A DNA stretch of 64,000 nt from Ochrobactrum chromiisoli (GCF_026241335.1 NZ_JAPHAV010000001.1:1116001-1180000), one strand, 5' to 3'. Counted from the stretch's first letter, positions 22,804-31,878 are shown. The notes: generated from the sequence alone by a model not told the origin. A program made the numbers and translations.

Positions 22804-23958
22804 AAGAAACTTCAGCAAAATCAGGGACAACTGCGCACACGGGCCTTCGCTCGCGTGCCTGCTTCCGTTGATGTCGACAAGAAATCTTTTGGCATCGTCA
22901 TCAGCACAGAGACGCCTGTGCGGACGTCCATTCGAAATCCAGACCAGCCGAAGCTAGATGCCGCCGACGCATATATAGAAGTCGACGAAATCCTTCTCGC
23001 TTCAGGTTTGGATTTCAGCCGCACTGTCGGGATGCCTCTTGTTGACTGTCACGACACCTTTTCCGGCGTGAATACCATTCTCGGCAAAGTCGATGATGTC
23101 CGTTCGGTCGGAACAGAAGTCCACGGGACAGCCATTCTTAACAGCCGGAATGCCGACCTCATCGGCGACATCAATGACGGCCACTACAACCAGATTAGCG
23201 CAGGCTACGGCGTAAACGCCTACGAAATCGAACACCGCGAAGGCGACGTACCCGTTGCTTATGCGACCTCGTGGACGCTTTATGAGGCTTCCCTTGTAGC
23301 TGTCGGAGCTGACCCGAATGCGTCGGTTCGGTCAGCAGGTCGTACTATTCCGACACCGACGATTTCCTTCCGCAACAAGCCGAAGAAGTCGGCCTCGAAG
23401 GGCAAAAATTCCACTCGAAACAAACGAAAATTGGAGAAAAGAAAAATGGATGAATCCACTCTTGAAGACCTGATCACGACTGCAGAAGACGCGGTTGCGG
23501 CTGTCGAAGAAGCTGTTGTCGCTGTTGAAGATGCGGTTGCTGAACTCGGTGATGAAGCACCTGAAGAACTCATTGAACGTGCTCGCAAGCTTCGTGCAGA
23601 TGATGCCGAAGACCAGGAGCAACGCAAGCGCAAGAAGCGCAATGACGACGACGACGATGAGCCCAAGGACGAACGCAAGAAGCGTGCTGATGACGAGGAT
23701 GAAGAGAAGGAAGAACAGGAAATTCGTTCTATTCGCTCCGTAGCTAAGTCTTATGGCCTCGGCCAGCTCGTCACTGATTTAGCAAAGCTCGGAACGCGAT
23801 CCTCAAAGATCCGTAAAGCTGTTGGTGATGCCATAGCAGCTCGTTCTGCGACTTCGGATTTCGGTTCAAAAGCATCCGACATCGAACCGCGTAAGCGTTC
23901 AGTCGCTCCGACGCTCGATACATCAGCAATCTACGCACGCAGGAATGGCCTCAAGTAA
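22798..23958 (+). CDS. prohead protease fused to a scaffold-like region
   Basis: 386 residues. Residues ~1-190 match the HK97-type (S78) prohead protease: DCHDTFSGVNTILG (catalytic His), HYNQISAGY (catalytic Ser) and the C-terminal SLVAVGADPNASVR. Residues ~220-340 are highly charged (alternating Asp/Glu and Lys/Arg runs), long helical and likely act as the internal scaffold that is removed on maturation. The C-terminal ~45 residues may bind the capsid protein. It opens the capsid block (protease, gpD, gpE). Its start codon lies in a hairpin; only a weak GGGA is upstream. Confidence 0.85.
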   Translation: MPKKLQQNQGQLRTRAFARVPASVDVDKKSFGIVISTETPVRTSIRNPDQPKLDAADAYIEVDEILLASGLDFSRTVGMPLVDCHDTFSGVNTILGKVDDVRSVGTEVHGTAILNSRNADLIGDINDGHYNQISAGYGVNAYEIEHREGDVPVAYATSWTLYEASLVAVGADPNASVRSAGRTIPTPTISFRNKPKKSASKGKNSTRNKRKLEKRKMDESTLEDLITTAEDAVAAVEEAVVAVEDAVAELGDEAPEELIERARKLRADDAEDQEQRKRKKRNDDDDDEPKDERKKRADDEDEEKEEQEIRSIRSVAKSYGLGQLVTDLAKLGTRSSKIRKAVGDAIAARSATSDFGSKASDIEPRKRSVAPTLDTSAIYARRNGLK

Positions 23959-23970
23959 GGGGCCTTTCCT
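23941..23970 (+). promoter_or_regulatory. hairpin at the protease stop codon
   Basis: AGGAATGGCC / GGCCTTTCCT (one mismatch, 10-nt loop) spans the stop codon and stands 35 bp before the decoration gene. It may be an RNA-processing or partial termination site that raises gpD/gpE mRNA over protease mRNA. Confidence 0.45.
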
Positions 23971-24004
23971 GATCATTTAACGCAATCAATTTGGAGAAAC
24001 TATA

Positions 24005-24379
24005 ATGTCTGAATTAATTATGACGCCGAGAGATGAGGCTTTTCTTCTCACCGAAGCCAACGGTTTTCGCAGCCGCGATGCCATCACTTTGAAGCAGTCA
24101 ACCGCCGTTTATCAGCCTGGTTCTATAGTTGTCCTGCTCGCTGGAAAATATGAGCTTGCGACCGCAACAAATCTCGATGACGGAGATGATGGTCTCGCTG
24201 GCAATCTAGCAATTGTCGCTAGATTCACAGACGCAACGCTCGGCGATGCTGATGCCGCTGCTATCACGGGCGATGCCGAGGTTAAGGATTCCGAACTCGT
24301 GCTCGATGCTTCTATCGACGTCGATGATGTCGTACCGCTTTTGGCAGCCAAGGGCATCAAGGTTCGCGACACCATTTAA
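24005..24379 (+). CDS. head decoration protein (lambda gpD-like)
   Basis: 124 residues. The N-terminus (SELIMTPRDEAFLLTEANGF) and PGSIVVLLAGKYE with a later acidic stretch (IDVDDVVPLLAAKGIKVRDT) match the lambda gpD family, trimeric proteins that stabilise the expanded head. Strong GGAG upstream. Lies between protease and major capsid genes, as in lambda. Confidence 0.88.
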   Translation: MSELIMTPRDEAFLLTEANGFRSRDAITLKQSTAVYQPGSIVVLLAGKYELATATNLDDGDDGLAGNLAIVARFTDATLGDADAAAITGDAEVKDSELVLDASIDVDDVVPLLAAKGIKVRDTI

Positions 24380-24412
24380 TAATTAAACAAAACAGATACT
24401 TGGAGAAATTTT

Positions 24413-25417
24413 ATGAGTAATCTCGCAAACATTTTTAATAGCGATCTCTTCAGCTTCACGTCGTTGACGTCCGCTGTGAACATGATTCCTGAAAAGCCTC
24501 ACCAGCTGGGAACCTGGTTTAACTGGAATGGTCAGGGTGTGAACACAACTTCGATCATTGTCGAAGAGCTAGAGGGTCGTCTTGCTGTTATTCCTTCAGC
24601 GGCTCGAGGAACTATCGGTAAGGGACAGGCAAATCCGAAGCGTAAGGCTCGCTCTTTCGTTATTCCTCATTACCCGCACTACGACATGATTAAGGCAACT
24701 GAAGTCCAGGGCGTTCGTGCTTTCGGCTCATCCAGTGATTTTGAAACCGTCGAAGCGAAGCTTGCTGAAAAGTACGTTTCGATGCGTGATAATCATGACG
24801 TGACCGAGGAATTCGCCAAAGCTGGTGCAATCTCGGGTATCCTGCGCGATGCTGATGGCTCAGTAATTTACGATTGGCATCAGGAATTCAAGGTATCTCG
24901 CAACACGCACGATATCGATTTCACCGATGTGTCTATCAATCTTCGTGATGAACTCATCGCTGCTAAGCGCAAGGGTGAAAAAGCCATCGGTGGGACATTG
25001 CTTTATAGCGGTTGGAAACTTGTTTGCACTCCTACGATTTTTTCAGCCATTACCTCGCATCCGAGCGTCGTGGCGGCATATGAGCGTTGGCAGGATGGGG
25101 CATTCTTGCGCGCTGATAATCGCAAAGGCTTCATGATCGCCGACGACATCGAGGTCATCAGCTATCATAACAACCAGGTCGGGGATGTGGAATTCATCAC
25201 CGAAGGCGAAAGCTATCTTGTGCCGAATTCGCCAAATCTTTTCCAGAGCCGCTTTGCACCTGCAGACACAATGGAAGCTGCCAATACGATTGGACTACCG
25301 CTTTATATGATGTCGGAGCCGATGCCTTTCGGCCGTGGCGTAGACCTCGCAACTGAGCAGAACGCAATTTATTATGCTGTTCTTCCTCGCGCCATCGTTC
25401 GCATCAAGCAGAAATAA
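24413..25417 (+). CDS. major capsid protein (gpE family)
   Basis: 334 residues. The start FNSDLFSFTSLTSAVNMIP, the middle RNTHDIDFTDVSINLRDEL and the end PFGRGVDLATEQNAIYYAVL fit the lambda gpE-type capsid family (HK97 fold). GGAG Shine-Dalgarno, 33 bp after gpD. Two hairpins behind it are what one expects after the most highly expressed head gene. Confidence 0.92.
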   Translation: MSNLANIFNSDLFSFTSLTSAVNMIPEKPHQLGTWFNWNGQGVNTTSIIVEELEGRLAVIPSAARGTIGKGQANPKRKARSFVIPHYPHYDMIKATEVQGVRAFGSSSDFETVEAKLAEKYVSMRDNHDVTEEFAKAGAISGILRDADGSVIYDWHQEFKVSRNTHDIDFTDVSINLRDELIAAKRKGEKAIGGTLLYSGWKLVCTPTIFSAITSHPSVVAAYERWQDGAFLRADNRKGFMIADDIEVISYHNNQVGDVEFITEGESYLVPNSPNLFQSRFAPADTMEAANTIGLPLYMMSEPMPFGRGVDLATEQNAIYYAVLPRAIVRIKQK

Positions 25418-25427
25418 TCTGCCATTC

Positions 25428-25492
25428 CCCGCGCTTTCTCCTCCTAGCGCGGGCATCAGGCCGAGGGCGAGTGGCTCCTTCTTGCCTTCGGC
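25428..25492 (+). terminator. tandem hairpins after the major capsid gene
   Basis: CCCGCGCT (25428-25435) pairs with AGCGCGGG (25446-25453). GCCGAGGGC pairs with GCCTTCGGC (about 25460-25492, one G-T). Partial terminator or 3'-protecting structure; no long T-run. Confidence 0.6.
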
Positions 25493-25531
25493 TTTCATAT
25501 TTCGGAGCCGATATTTTTAGGAGATTTTTAG

Positions 25532-25861
25532 ATGACCATACCTGTTGTAAAGACCGCTATTGCGCCAAACGGTGGCATGCCTGCGCATCCAGCTCCATCA
25601 GCTGTAAGCATGAATGTCAGCCAAATTTCTGTAGATATTGCATCACCTGCTGATCATACGGTCGCCCATTCAACGACGCTCATCCAGATTTATGCGACAT
25701 CCGACATTCTGTTTTACACAGACAAATCTGGCGAGCCTTTCACTCCTGATTTCGGCATGCCACTTACAGCAGGCGCATACTTCAGCTTCTCCGTGGATGC
25801 AGGTTGCACTCTGCATTTTTCAGCCGAGAAATCAGCTCTCGTATACATTCTGGAGGGCTAA
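25532..25861 (+). CDS. small virion-type beta protein, unknown
   Basis: 109 residues, rich in Ser, Thr, Ala and beta-type residues, no charge clusters, no membrane segment. It stands directly after the capsid gene and before three fibre-like proteins and has its own GGAG Shine-Dalgarno. A head-associated decoration or fibre-base protein is plausible; no family was recognised. Confidence 0.6.
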   Translation: MTIPVVKTAIAPNGGMPAHPAPSAVSMNVSQISVDIASPADHTVAHSTTLIQIYATSDILFYTDKSGEPFTPDFGMPLTAGAYFSFSVDAGCTLHFSAEKSALVYILEG

Positions 25862-25864
25862 GCT

Positions 25865-27109
25865 ATGCTGAATCCGATTTTACCAAAATCGACATCTGGC
25901 GGCGTAGATCCGGCTCTCGAAGGCCGTGTGACGAATCTGGAAAACACTTTTTCAGACGTCGAGCTTCGCGTATCGGATTCTGAAATCCAAATATCAAATG
26001 TCGCATCTGACGTTGAGACTCTGCATATAAATGTGTCACAACACGACGAAGAAATCACAGTACTTCGCGATATTCGTTTTGCTCTCGTCGATGAAAATAG
26101 GAATGATTACACAGCAGCTTGGCTCTTCGGTCAGCCAAATAATTGGCTTTCTCAAAATTCGAAATTGGCTGACTACGGTGTCACCGAGCGCGATTATGTT
26201 TTCCAAGTAAACGGCGTCGACCGAGCAATACAGTTCGTTGCAACTGACACGATGAACGACATCTTGATGAAATTCATCGACATCGCGTCGATGAATAGTG
26301 TCTCCTACACCGTCGAGCTGTTTGGCGGCCAGATCCGATTTGAAGTCGGCGGAGGCGACAGCCTCGTTTTTCCGACCCCAGGTTTCCCAGATTTCCAGCA
26401 TCTTTGGTATGTCCTCGGGCTTGCCGGACAAAGTGCTATTTCGACAGCTGTAGAAGTCCCGTATTCGCTTCGTGATACCGATATTTGGACGTTGCAAGGT
26501 ACTGTAGATAAGCAGATTCAGCGGCTTTCTCTAGATGCGAGAGCAGCGGCTTCTGCTGCTTCCAGATCTGCAAGTTTGCCGCTGCTCGATCAGCCAATGA
26601 TTATCAACACGGGATACATATTTCCCGATAATACGGGAAATATACTGTCGGAAAACACCGATCTTTCGAACTATCTAACTGATACGGACACTTTTGAAAT
26701 CACCGTTGATGGTACGCCATTTTCGATAACGGCTGGCCCATTTTTGGACGTACCGAATATCCTTGGAAATCTGAATACTGCGGGAATACCCGACTGCTTT
26801 TTTCAATATTTTGCAGGCGGAGTGCGTCTGGAAGTACGCTCAAATTCTTGGACTGATCACGAAATCAGTATCACAGGCGGCAAGATAGCTCAGGTCTTAG
26901 GTCTGTCAGGTAAATCTCTATCTTACAAAGCTGTCGAAAACTTTTCTTCTGGCTTAGATGTGTCGGCTATCTCTCGATACAGCCCGTACGTCGGAGGTCA
27001 GGAAGGTATCGAAGCTCTCATAAATGTTCAGCGACAGGAAATCGACGCGCTGAATCTGCTCACAAGCAAACTAGCTTACGAGATCGAGCAATTGAAGGCG
27101 GGTTCCTGA
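25865..27109 (+). CDS. fibre-like structural protein with two copies of a shared module
   Basis: 414 residues. It starts MLNPILPKSTSGGV, almost the same as the next gene (MLNPILPRGGSGGV). Residues ~14-70 are a coiled coil (RVTNLENTFSDVELRVSD). Two ~110-residue modules follow (about 85-205 and 250-365), each ending in an LGL(A/S)G(Q/K)S sequence (VLGLAGQSA, VLGLSGKSL). A C-terminal helix closes the chain. The next protein has the module once. Trimeric coiled coil plus beta modules fits a head or tail fibre; the receptor or partner is unknown. Stop overlaps the next start (TGATG). Confidence 0.62.
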   Translation: MLNPILPKSTSGGVDPALEGRVTNLENTFSDVELRVSDSEIQISNVASDVETLHINVSQHDEEITVLRDIRFALVDENRNDYTAAWLFGQPNNWLSQNSKLADYGVTERDYVFQVNGVDRAIQFVATDTMNDILMKFIDIASMNSVSYTVELFGGQIRFEVGGGDSLVFPTPGFPDFQHLWYVLGLAGQSAISTAVEVPYSLRDTDIWTLQGTVDKQIQRLSLDARAAASAASRSASLPLLDQPMIINTGYIFPDNTGNILSENTDLSNYLTDTDTFEITVDGTPFSITAGPFLDVPNILGNLNTAGIPDCFFQYFAGGVRLEVRSNSWTDHEISITGGKIAQVLGLSGKSLSYKAVENFSSGLDVSAISRYSPYVGGQEGIEALINVQRQEIDALNLLTSKLAYEIEQLKAGS

Positions 27110-28089
27110 TGCTGAATCCGATACTACCGCGCGGAGGCTCAGGTGGTGTTTCTCTTACACCTGAAGATTTTCCCGAAGCTGACGTTGTAACCGGAGTTGA
27201 TCTCGTTCTACTAGCTATAGAAAACGAGTTTGCATCTGCTTCTGTCAACAAACTTCTCCAGCCAGTGACTGAGCGTTTAGACGCACTTGAAGGCGGCGAT
27301 AGCGGCGAGGAAGAAGTCGACGGTGTAATCCAAAAAAACAAAGTTTTTAGTTATACTGGCAGAATTATCGGTGATGTTGGAGCTATCGAATTAACGCGCA
27401 CAATGGAAAGCCTTGGTCTTTCGGCGGCGGCTTCCTTTGCTTTTACGCTTACAGGCGTTACTGGTGGAATATCTGTGCCCGTGCAACCCATTGATACCGT
27501 CAATACAGTTTTTGTAAACGTGCGCGCAGCACTCGCTGCAAAAAGCGCAAGCACGTTTATGAACATCGGACTTTATGCAGGTAGCACACTCATAGAAGTA
27601 CTGCCAGCCAACCGTACTGTGTCAGTTGTATCTTCAAATCTTGTTGCTCAAGCACTTGGAATTGCTGGTAAAAATGCAAAATCGTACACGAAATCAGAAC
27701 CGCTTTCGGTAAATGGGCAACTTGTAAGCTCAGGCAACGGTTATAGTTCAGTCGCGAATGACTTGCCCGAACTTTTCCAGAAAACGGCAGCTCTTGAGCG
27801 TGCTAGCGGTCGCGTCATTTCTGTCGAAAATAGTGTGATTGCTTTGCAATCTACGGTGTCAGAACAAGCAACAATAATATCAAACTTGCAGTCGAATCTT
27901 GCAGATGTGACAAACAGACTTTCAACAGCAGAAACAACTATTTCAGAGCAGGCGACCACGATTGTAAACATTGTAAACAGATTAGATGCATTGGAAGGTA
28001 AGGTTATAGAGAGTGGGACGCCGAGGTATTCGTCGTCGACGGCTTTCATCACTCAAGGATTGACTTCGGCATCGCCGGAAACTGAATAA
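27109..28089 (+). CDS. fibre-like structural protein, paralogue of the preceding one
   Basis: 326 residues. It shares the MLNPILP-x-x-x-SGGV N-terminus and one copy of the module that ends in ALGIAGKNA. The C-terminal ~90 residues are a long heptad coiled coil (LQSTVSEQATIISNLQSNLA, then RLSTAETTISEQATTIVNIV) with a repeated SEQATII/SEQATTI motif. This looks like a trimeric stalk. It probably assembles with the preceding protein. The position between capsid and head-completion genes suggests head fibres rather than tail-tip fibres, but this is an inference. Confidence 0.62.
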   Translation: MLNPILPRGGSGGVSLTPEDFPEADVVTGVDLVLLAIENEFASASVNKLLQPVTERLDALEGGDSGEEEVDGVIQKNKVFSYTGRIIGDVGAIELTRTMESLGLSAAASFAFTLTGVTGGISVPVQPIDTVNTVFVNVRAALAAKSASTFMNIGLYAGSTLIEVLPANRTVSVVSSNLVAQALGIAGKNAKSYTKSEPLSVNGQLVSSGNGYSSVANDLPELFQKTAALERASGRVISVENSVIALQSTVSEQATIISNLQSNLADVTNRLSTAETTISEQATTIVNIVNRLDALEGKVIESGTPRYSSSTAFITQGLTSASPETE

Positions 28090-28105
28090 TTAGGAGATTT
28101 TTATA

Positions 28106-29473
28106 ATGACTATTCAAAGCATAAATATTGGAAGTGGTCCAAATTCTGTTGACGCCGAAAGCACACGCGACGGCTTTGCAAAAGTAAATTCTAATTTTGC
28201 AAGCGTTGATAGCCGTATTCAAAAACTTGAAAGACTGACACACCCCTTCGGTTCTTACGAAGACCCAGGACTTCCGCCTTTTCCTGCTTTTACATATGCA
28301 AGTAAAGATTGGGAAAAATATACATCTGTTACGAGACATCATGAAACAGAAAATTTGACATCTTTGACTATGTCAAATACCGCAAAAATTGTTGCTATGT
28401 CGGCAACCAGATTTATGCTCGTATCTAAGTCATCTACAATTTTGACGATAAAAATATTTGAATTGGCATCGGGTGTTTTATCACGCGTTGCGCAAACAAA
28501 TATTACCGTTTTGACAGGCGCTCAAGTGCTTGGAATCGCTGTTGTTTCCGAAGATTTTGCGAAAATATCATTGCAAAACGGAAGTTCAATAGGAGCGCTC
28601 ACACAAAATTTTGTTGAAGTTTATTATGCAACCGGAAGTGTAAATGCAACATTAATAGCAGCTACAGCACCCATTGCTTTTTCCGGCCAAGGTTCTGTTT
28701 ATCCGTCAAACAATTCTCGTGCTCCGCTTCTCGCATCGACATCAGCTATGTCTATATATATCGCCGCGAGTTCTTCGAATCCGGTAGACATTTCTGGCCT
28801 CTGGATTCAACGTTTTTCGACGGGTCAAAGTCAAAATTCGCATCTCGAAACAAGCCTTGCGATGTCGGCTGAAAATAGAGTTTCACCGTCCTATGACTAC
28901 CTCGGCGGCGAAAAATACATCGTCGCATCCGCAGGTGCAGTCCTCGGAGATCATACTGCACGACTTACAATAAGTGTCTTATCAGCAAACGATAACGCAA
29001 CAAAATTGCTCGGAAACACCAGTTTCATGGGTAGTTCACCTGACGGCGGTGTGTCTGTATTCGCACTTTCGCCTGCGCTCGCGATAATTTCATGGTCGTC
29101 TTCTGGTATTCAAAAAGCGATATCGGTGGCTATCGACAGCTCTGGTCAACCGATGATCCTCGGAGCCGCATCATCAGCTGGCGCGCTTGGAAGCGCTATA
29201 ACTTCAGGCACACCGTATGATCAAACTTCGCTTGTAGCAGGCTCGTGGCCAGTCGATACCGATCCTGGGAAACTTGTAAAGCTCGATGTCGATACTGACA
29301 CAGGTGTGATTTCAGAAGCTAATCATATTGCATATTCGCTGAGCTGGGCGGCGGCCAGAGGAAAATGGCTCGACATGATACGCTTAAGTGCCGACCGCGT
29401 GCTTGTAGCTATCCAGCCCACGGTTACGCCGTTCGGTGTAGCTTTAGATATCATCGATCTGGATGTCGCATAA
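28106..29473 (+). CDS. phage fibre/appendage protein, propeller-like C-terminus
   Basis: 455 residues. The first ~35 residues (IQSINIGSGPNSVDAEST, then FAKVNSNF) match the common attachment domain of phage fibres (INIGT.PNDGTGD..R.AF.KIN.NF). The remaining ~400 residues contain repeated Ser/Ala/Thr-rich beta segments of similar length (e.g. AKIVAMSATRFMLVSK, FAKISLQNGSSIG, YIVASAGAVLG), suggesting a beta-propeller that may bind sugars or cells. GGAG Shine-Dalgarno; its stop overlaps the next start (TAATG). Confidence 0.65.
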   Translation: MTIQSINIGSGPNSVDAESTRDGFAKVNSNFASVDSRIQKLERLTHPFGSYEDPGLPPFPAFTYASKDWEKYTSVTRHHETENLTSLTMSNTAKIVAMSATRFMLVSKSSTILTIKIFELASGVLSRVAQTNITVLTGAQVLGIAVVSEDFAKISLQNGSSIGALTQNFVEVYYATGSVNATLIAATAPIAFSGQGSVYPSNNSRAPLLASTSAMSIYIAASSSNPVDISGLWIQRFSTGQSQNSHLETSLAMSAENRVSPSYDYLGGEKYIVASAGAVLGDHTARLTISVLSANDNATKLLGNTSFMGSSPDGGVSVFALSPALAIISWSSSGIQKAISVAIDSSGQPMILGAASSAGALGSAITSGTPYDQTSLVAGSWPVDTDPGKLVKLDVDTDTGVISEANHIAYSLSWAAARGKWLDMIRLSADRVLVAIQPTVTPFGVALDIIDLDVA

Positions 29474-29838
29474 TGAGCAAACATCCCGCTTTCCGCACCC
29501 TTGCACGCACAGCTAACTGCATCTTCAGAGAACGCGGTAACCATTATTGGCATCAGCACGATGCAGATATTGCGCAGCCGATTCAGCTGATTTTTAATGA
29601 TGCTTATGCGCCCATCGATGCGGCCGGAGTGCAAGTAGAAGAAGCTCGGCCAACGGCTTTCGTACTCATAGAAGATGCGAAAAGGCTGGCTCCGGAGCGT
29701 GCGAATGGATCGCTGGATTTGTTGTTTTCTAATCGCGACGAACTGGAAATCAACGGTCGTAAATACGAAGTAGAATCTTGCAAAAGCGACGGTTACGCTC
29801 AGCTAGAGATAAAATTAATTGCTGAGAAAATTCGCTGA
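29473..29838 (+). CDS. head completion / connector protein (gpFII-like position)
   Basis: 121 residues from ATG 29473. Composition and order (small beta protein directly before the tail terminator gene) resemble lambda gpFII-type head-tail joining proteins. The C-terminus ends INGRKYEVESCKSDGYAQLE. Its last ~60 bp carry a CTTGCA-class promoter element for the tail genes, and its stop overlaps the next ATG. Family assignment is by context and is moderate. Confidence 0.55.
   Translation: MSKHPAFRTLARTANCIFRERGNHYWHQHDADIAQPIQLIFNDAYAPIDAAGVQVEEARPTAFVLIEDAKRLAPERANGSLDLLFSNRDELEINGRKYEVESCKSDGYAQLEIKLIAEKIR
29777..29804 (+). promoter_or_regulatory. CTTGCA-class promoter candidate 5 (tail genes)
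   Basis: TAGAATCTTGCA at 29771-29782 inside the preceding gene, 16-bp spacer, TCAGCT (29799-29804); the next start codon is 56 nt after the motif. CTCAGC (29798-29803) and GCTGAG (29821-29826) form a dyad. The surrounding 27 bp closely match those at 22730-22756. Confidence 0.55.
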
Positions 29839-30299
29839 TGACGCATGTGAAGACGCAGATACGAAATGGAGTTATTGAAGTGCTTAAGGCGCTTCCTGAC
29901 TTCGCGTCTGCTCATTCTGCAAGTCGTATGCTTAGACAATTTCAGAGAACAGATTTTCCATTAGCAATCGTCTCGGTTGCTGAAAACGTCGCTGTTTCTG
30001 GCTCTAACGGAACACCGGGACATCGACAACTTCAGCGTGACATGCAGATTTCCGTAACTGTCGGCATACATGAAGAAACTTCTGACGCAGAAGACACACT
30101 TGATGAGCTGTCTGTGCTAGTTGAGAAGACGCTTGCTAAGCCTTCGGCTATCGGCGTCGGGAAGCTCCTTTTCTGGAGATACTCCGGCAGTGCGGAGCCG
30201 ACAGGACAGCCGACCGAAGACGGCTTGATGCTTATTCAGACACTCAATTTTTCATGTTCTGTAAGAACTACAGATACCGATCCAACAACCATTGTTTAA
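29838..30299 (+). CDS. tail terminator / minor tail protein (gpU-like)
   Basis: 153 residues. The pattern VKTQIRNGVIEVLKALPD, FPLAIVSVAEN, then ISVTVGIHEETSDAEDTLDE and a final strand fits small tail-completion proteins of the gpU/HK97 gp10-type minor tail group. It directly precedes the tail tube gene. The family assignment rests on size, position and beta-alpha pattern. Confidence 0.6.
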   Translation: MTHVKTQIRNGVIEVLKALPDFASAHSASRMLRQFQRTDFPLAIVSVAENVAVSGSNGTPGHRQLQRDMQISVTVGIHEETSDAEDTLDELSVLVEKTLAKPSAIGVGKLLFWRYSGSAEPTGQPTEDGLMLIQTLNFSCSVRTTDTDPTTIV

Positions 30300-30315
30300 T
30301 TTTTTGGAGAACGAA

Positions 30316-31095
30316 ATGGCAACATTAGCATTACAGCCGATTTTAGATAAGCAGCGCGTCAGTGGCGGTCAGCTCATATTTCGCAAAAAGGGTACTGACA
30401 AATATGTGAACCTGGGCGCATTAGCGTCTATGGAATTCACGCCGAACTTGACCGAAATCGAGTCATACACGCAGGAATTCGGCGACCGCCGCCTCATCAA
30501 GAAGTACGTGACCACGAAAGACGGTCAGATTAGTTTTACGTGCGAGAGCTGGACGGATATCGGATATGAAATCCTGTTCATGGCAAATAGACGTCTGCTT
30601 ACTCAGGCAGCAGTGACAAATGGAGCTTTTACGATTCCAGATGCCAAAGTCGGCGATGCGATTAAGATTCCTGGCTTTAAACCTGTTGTAACTGGTGTTT
30701 CTGACGGCGACGCGAATGAGCTAATTGAAGATGTGCACTACACCGTTCATCGGGCTGGATATTTGCAGATAGTCGCACTTCCTGAAGGATTCACAGGCGA
30801 TTTAATCGGCGAGTATACACAGCCAGCTATCACAGAATCTGAAGGCCTCCTGGATCTCGATCTGATGTCGACAGCAGGCGTGCGCGGTGAACTCGTGTTT
30901 ATCGGCGTGACTTCGGAATCTGGAGACGGCGAGGAATTCGAACAGACTTACCACGATGTTGAGTTGCGCCCGAGCGGTGCAGTGCCTGCATTCGGCACCG
31001 AACAGCTGAACCAATTTACTGTTCAGGGGTCGGTTTACGCGACTTCTAACAAAAACTCATACGGCACGATCCGTTCGATCCCAAAAGCAGTATAA
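30316..31095 (+). CDS. major tail tube protein
   Basis: 259 residues from ATG 30316 (GGAGA upstream). The chain reads as a beta sandwich: GGQLIFRKKG, VNLGALASMEFTPNLTEIES, DRRLIKKYVTTKDGQISFTC, then a domain with VRGELVFIG and YHDVELRPSGAVPAFG. This is the usual layout of siphophage tail tube proteins, and it lies between the tail terminator and the G/GT chaperone pair. Confidence 0.78.
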   Translation: MATLALQPILDKQRVSGGQLIFRKKGTDKYVNLGALASMEFTPNLTEIESYTQEFGDRRLIKKYVTTKDGQISFTCESWTDIGYEILFMANRRLLTQAAVTNGAFTIPDAKVGDAIKIPGFKPVVTGVSDGDANELIEDVHYTVHRAGYLQIVALPEGFTGDLIGEYTQPAITESEGLLDLDLMSTAGVRGELVFIGVTSESGDGEEFEQTYHDVELRPSGAVPAFGTEQLNQFTVQGSVYATSNKNSYGTIRSIPKAV

Positions 31096-31171
31096 AAAAT
31101 TACAAAGACGGTAGTTAAATAGATTTCCGTCTAAATTAATAATTCATTAAATATTACAAGGAGTTATACTA

Positions 31172-31627
31172 ATGAATGCTATAGTAAAGCAAGATGTTAA
31201 GTCAATCGATGATTTATTGACAGCAGTAGACCATTCATATCAAGAAGTAGAAATACTAGGAATGACTACGAGACTGCGTCCGGTAACTATTCTTGAGTGC
31301 CTAAGGCTCGTCAAGCGCTTTCCAAAACTCATCGATCTGTTTGAGCCAAAACTGGATAAAGACGGCAATCTTTTGCCTGAGGAGCTTCAGCCGTCTTTGA
31401 TCAGCGTATTCATGGATTCTGGCATCGAGGCCGCCGCTGCTTTTATTTCGTGTGCAGCTGGCAAAGAGGGCGATCTAGCTTTCGAACAATTAATCACGCA
31501 GAAGCCAGACGACTTGACGCTAGCGCTCTTCTCTTCATCCGTGAAAGTGACCTTGGGCGACGGATCACTCGAAGATTTTTTTACGAAAATCACGGCGGCT
31601 CTACAGACAATCTTTCCCAAAAAGTGA
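31172..31627 (+). CDS. tail assembly chaperone (gpG-like)
   Basis: 151 residues, acidic and helical, with TTRLRPVTILECLRLVKRFP and an end LQTIFPKK. Position (tube, chaperones, tape measure), size and a -1 frame continuation identify it as the G protein of a G/GT pair. The strong AAGGAG lies 11 nt upstream. Confidence 0.75.
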   Translation: MNAIVKQDVKSIDDLLTAVDHSYQEVEILGMTTRLRPVTILECLRLVKRFPKLIDLFEPKLDKDGNLLPEELQPSLISVFMDSGIEAAAAFISCAAGKEGDLAFEQLITQKPDDLTLALFSSSVKVTLGDGSLEDFFTKITAALQTIFPKK

Positions 31628-31878
31628 CGTTTCCGCCGCCGCGCCGAAAGGGTGGTCTGAATCTTACAGGGGTGTTTGTTGGTCTCGTGAAAGACGCCAT
31701 CAGCTACGAGAATCAGACCGGAAATTCGGGCTTAAATCTTTCACCGCGCGCGTTGATAATGAGAATGAAAGTTCTCCGAAGTGACAAAAAACGTCAACAA
31801 ATTCAGATGGCTGAAGCGTTCTTGGTAGCACAAAGCGGAGATAAAAAAGTTTGGGAAGAGTTTGTAAGGAATGTCTAA
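31613..31878 (+). CDS. gpGT-like C-terminal extension made by -1 frameshift
   Basis: The -1 frame continues after the gpG stop as LSQKVTFPPPRRKGGLNLTG to GDKKVWEEFVRNV, about 84 residues, ending 8 bp into the tape-measure gene. The switch region contains TTTCCCAAAAAG (31613-31624), a homopolymer-rich slippery stretch just before the gpG stop TGA. There is no good separate start for the second frame. The fused product would bind tail tube protein as lambda gpGT does. The exact slip codon is not certain. Confidence 0.65.

Noticed and set aside
19489-27905. GAATCTTGCAG inside the terminase gene (about 19489) and inside the fibre gene (about 27893)
   Set aside because: They encode Asn-Leu-Ala in frame, lack the leading TA, and are not 43-56 nt before a start codon.
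31450-31627. Separate protein starting at ATG 31450 in the -1 frame of gpG
   Set aside because: The part overlapping gpG is not protein-like and lacks a ribosome binding site; the downstream part is better explained by frameshifting.
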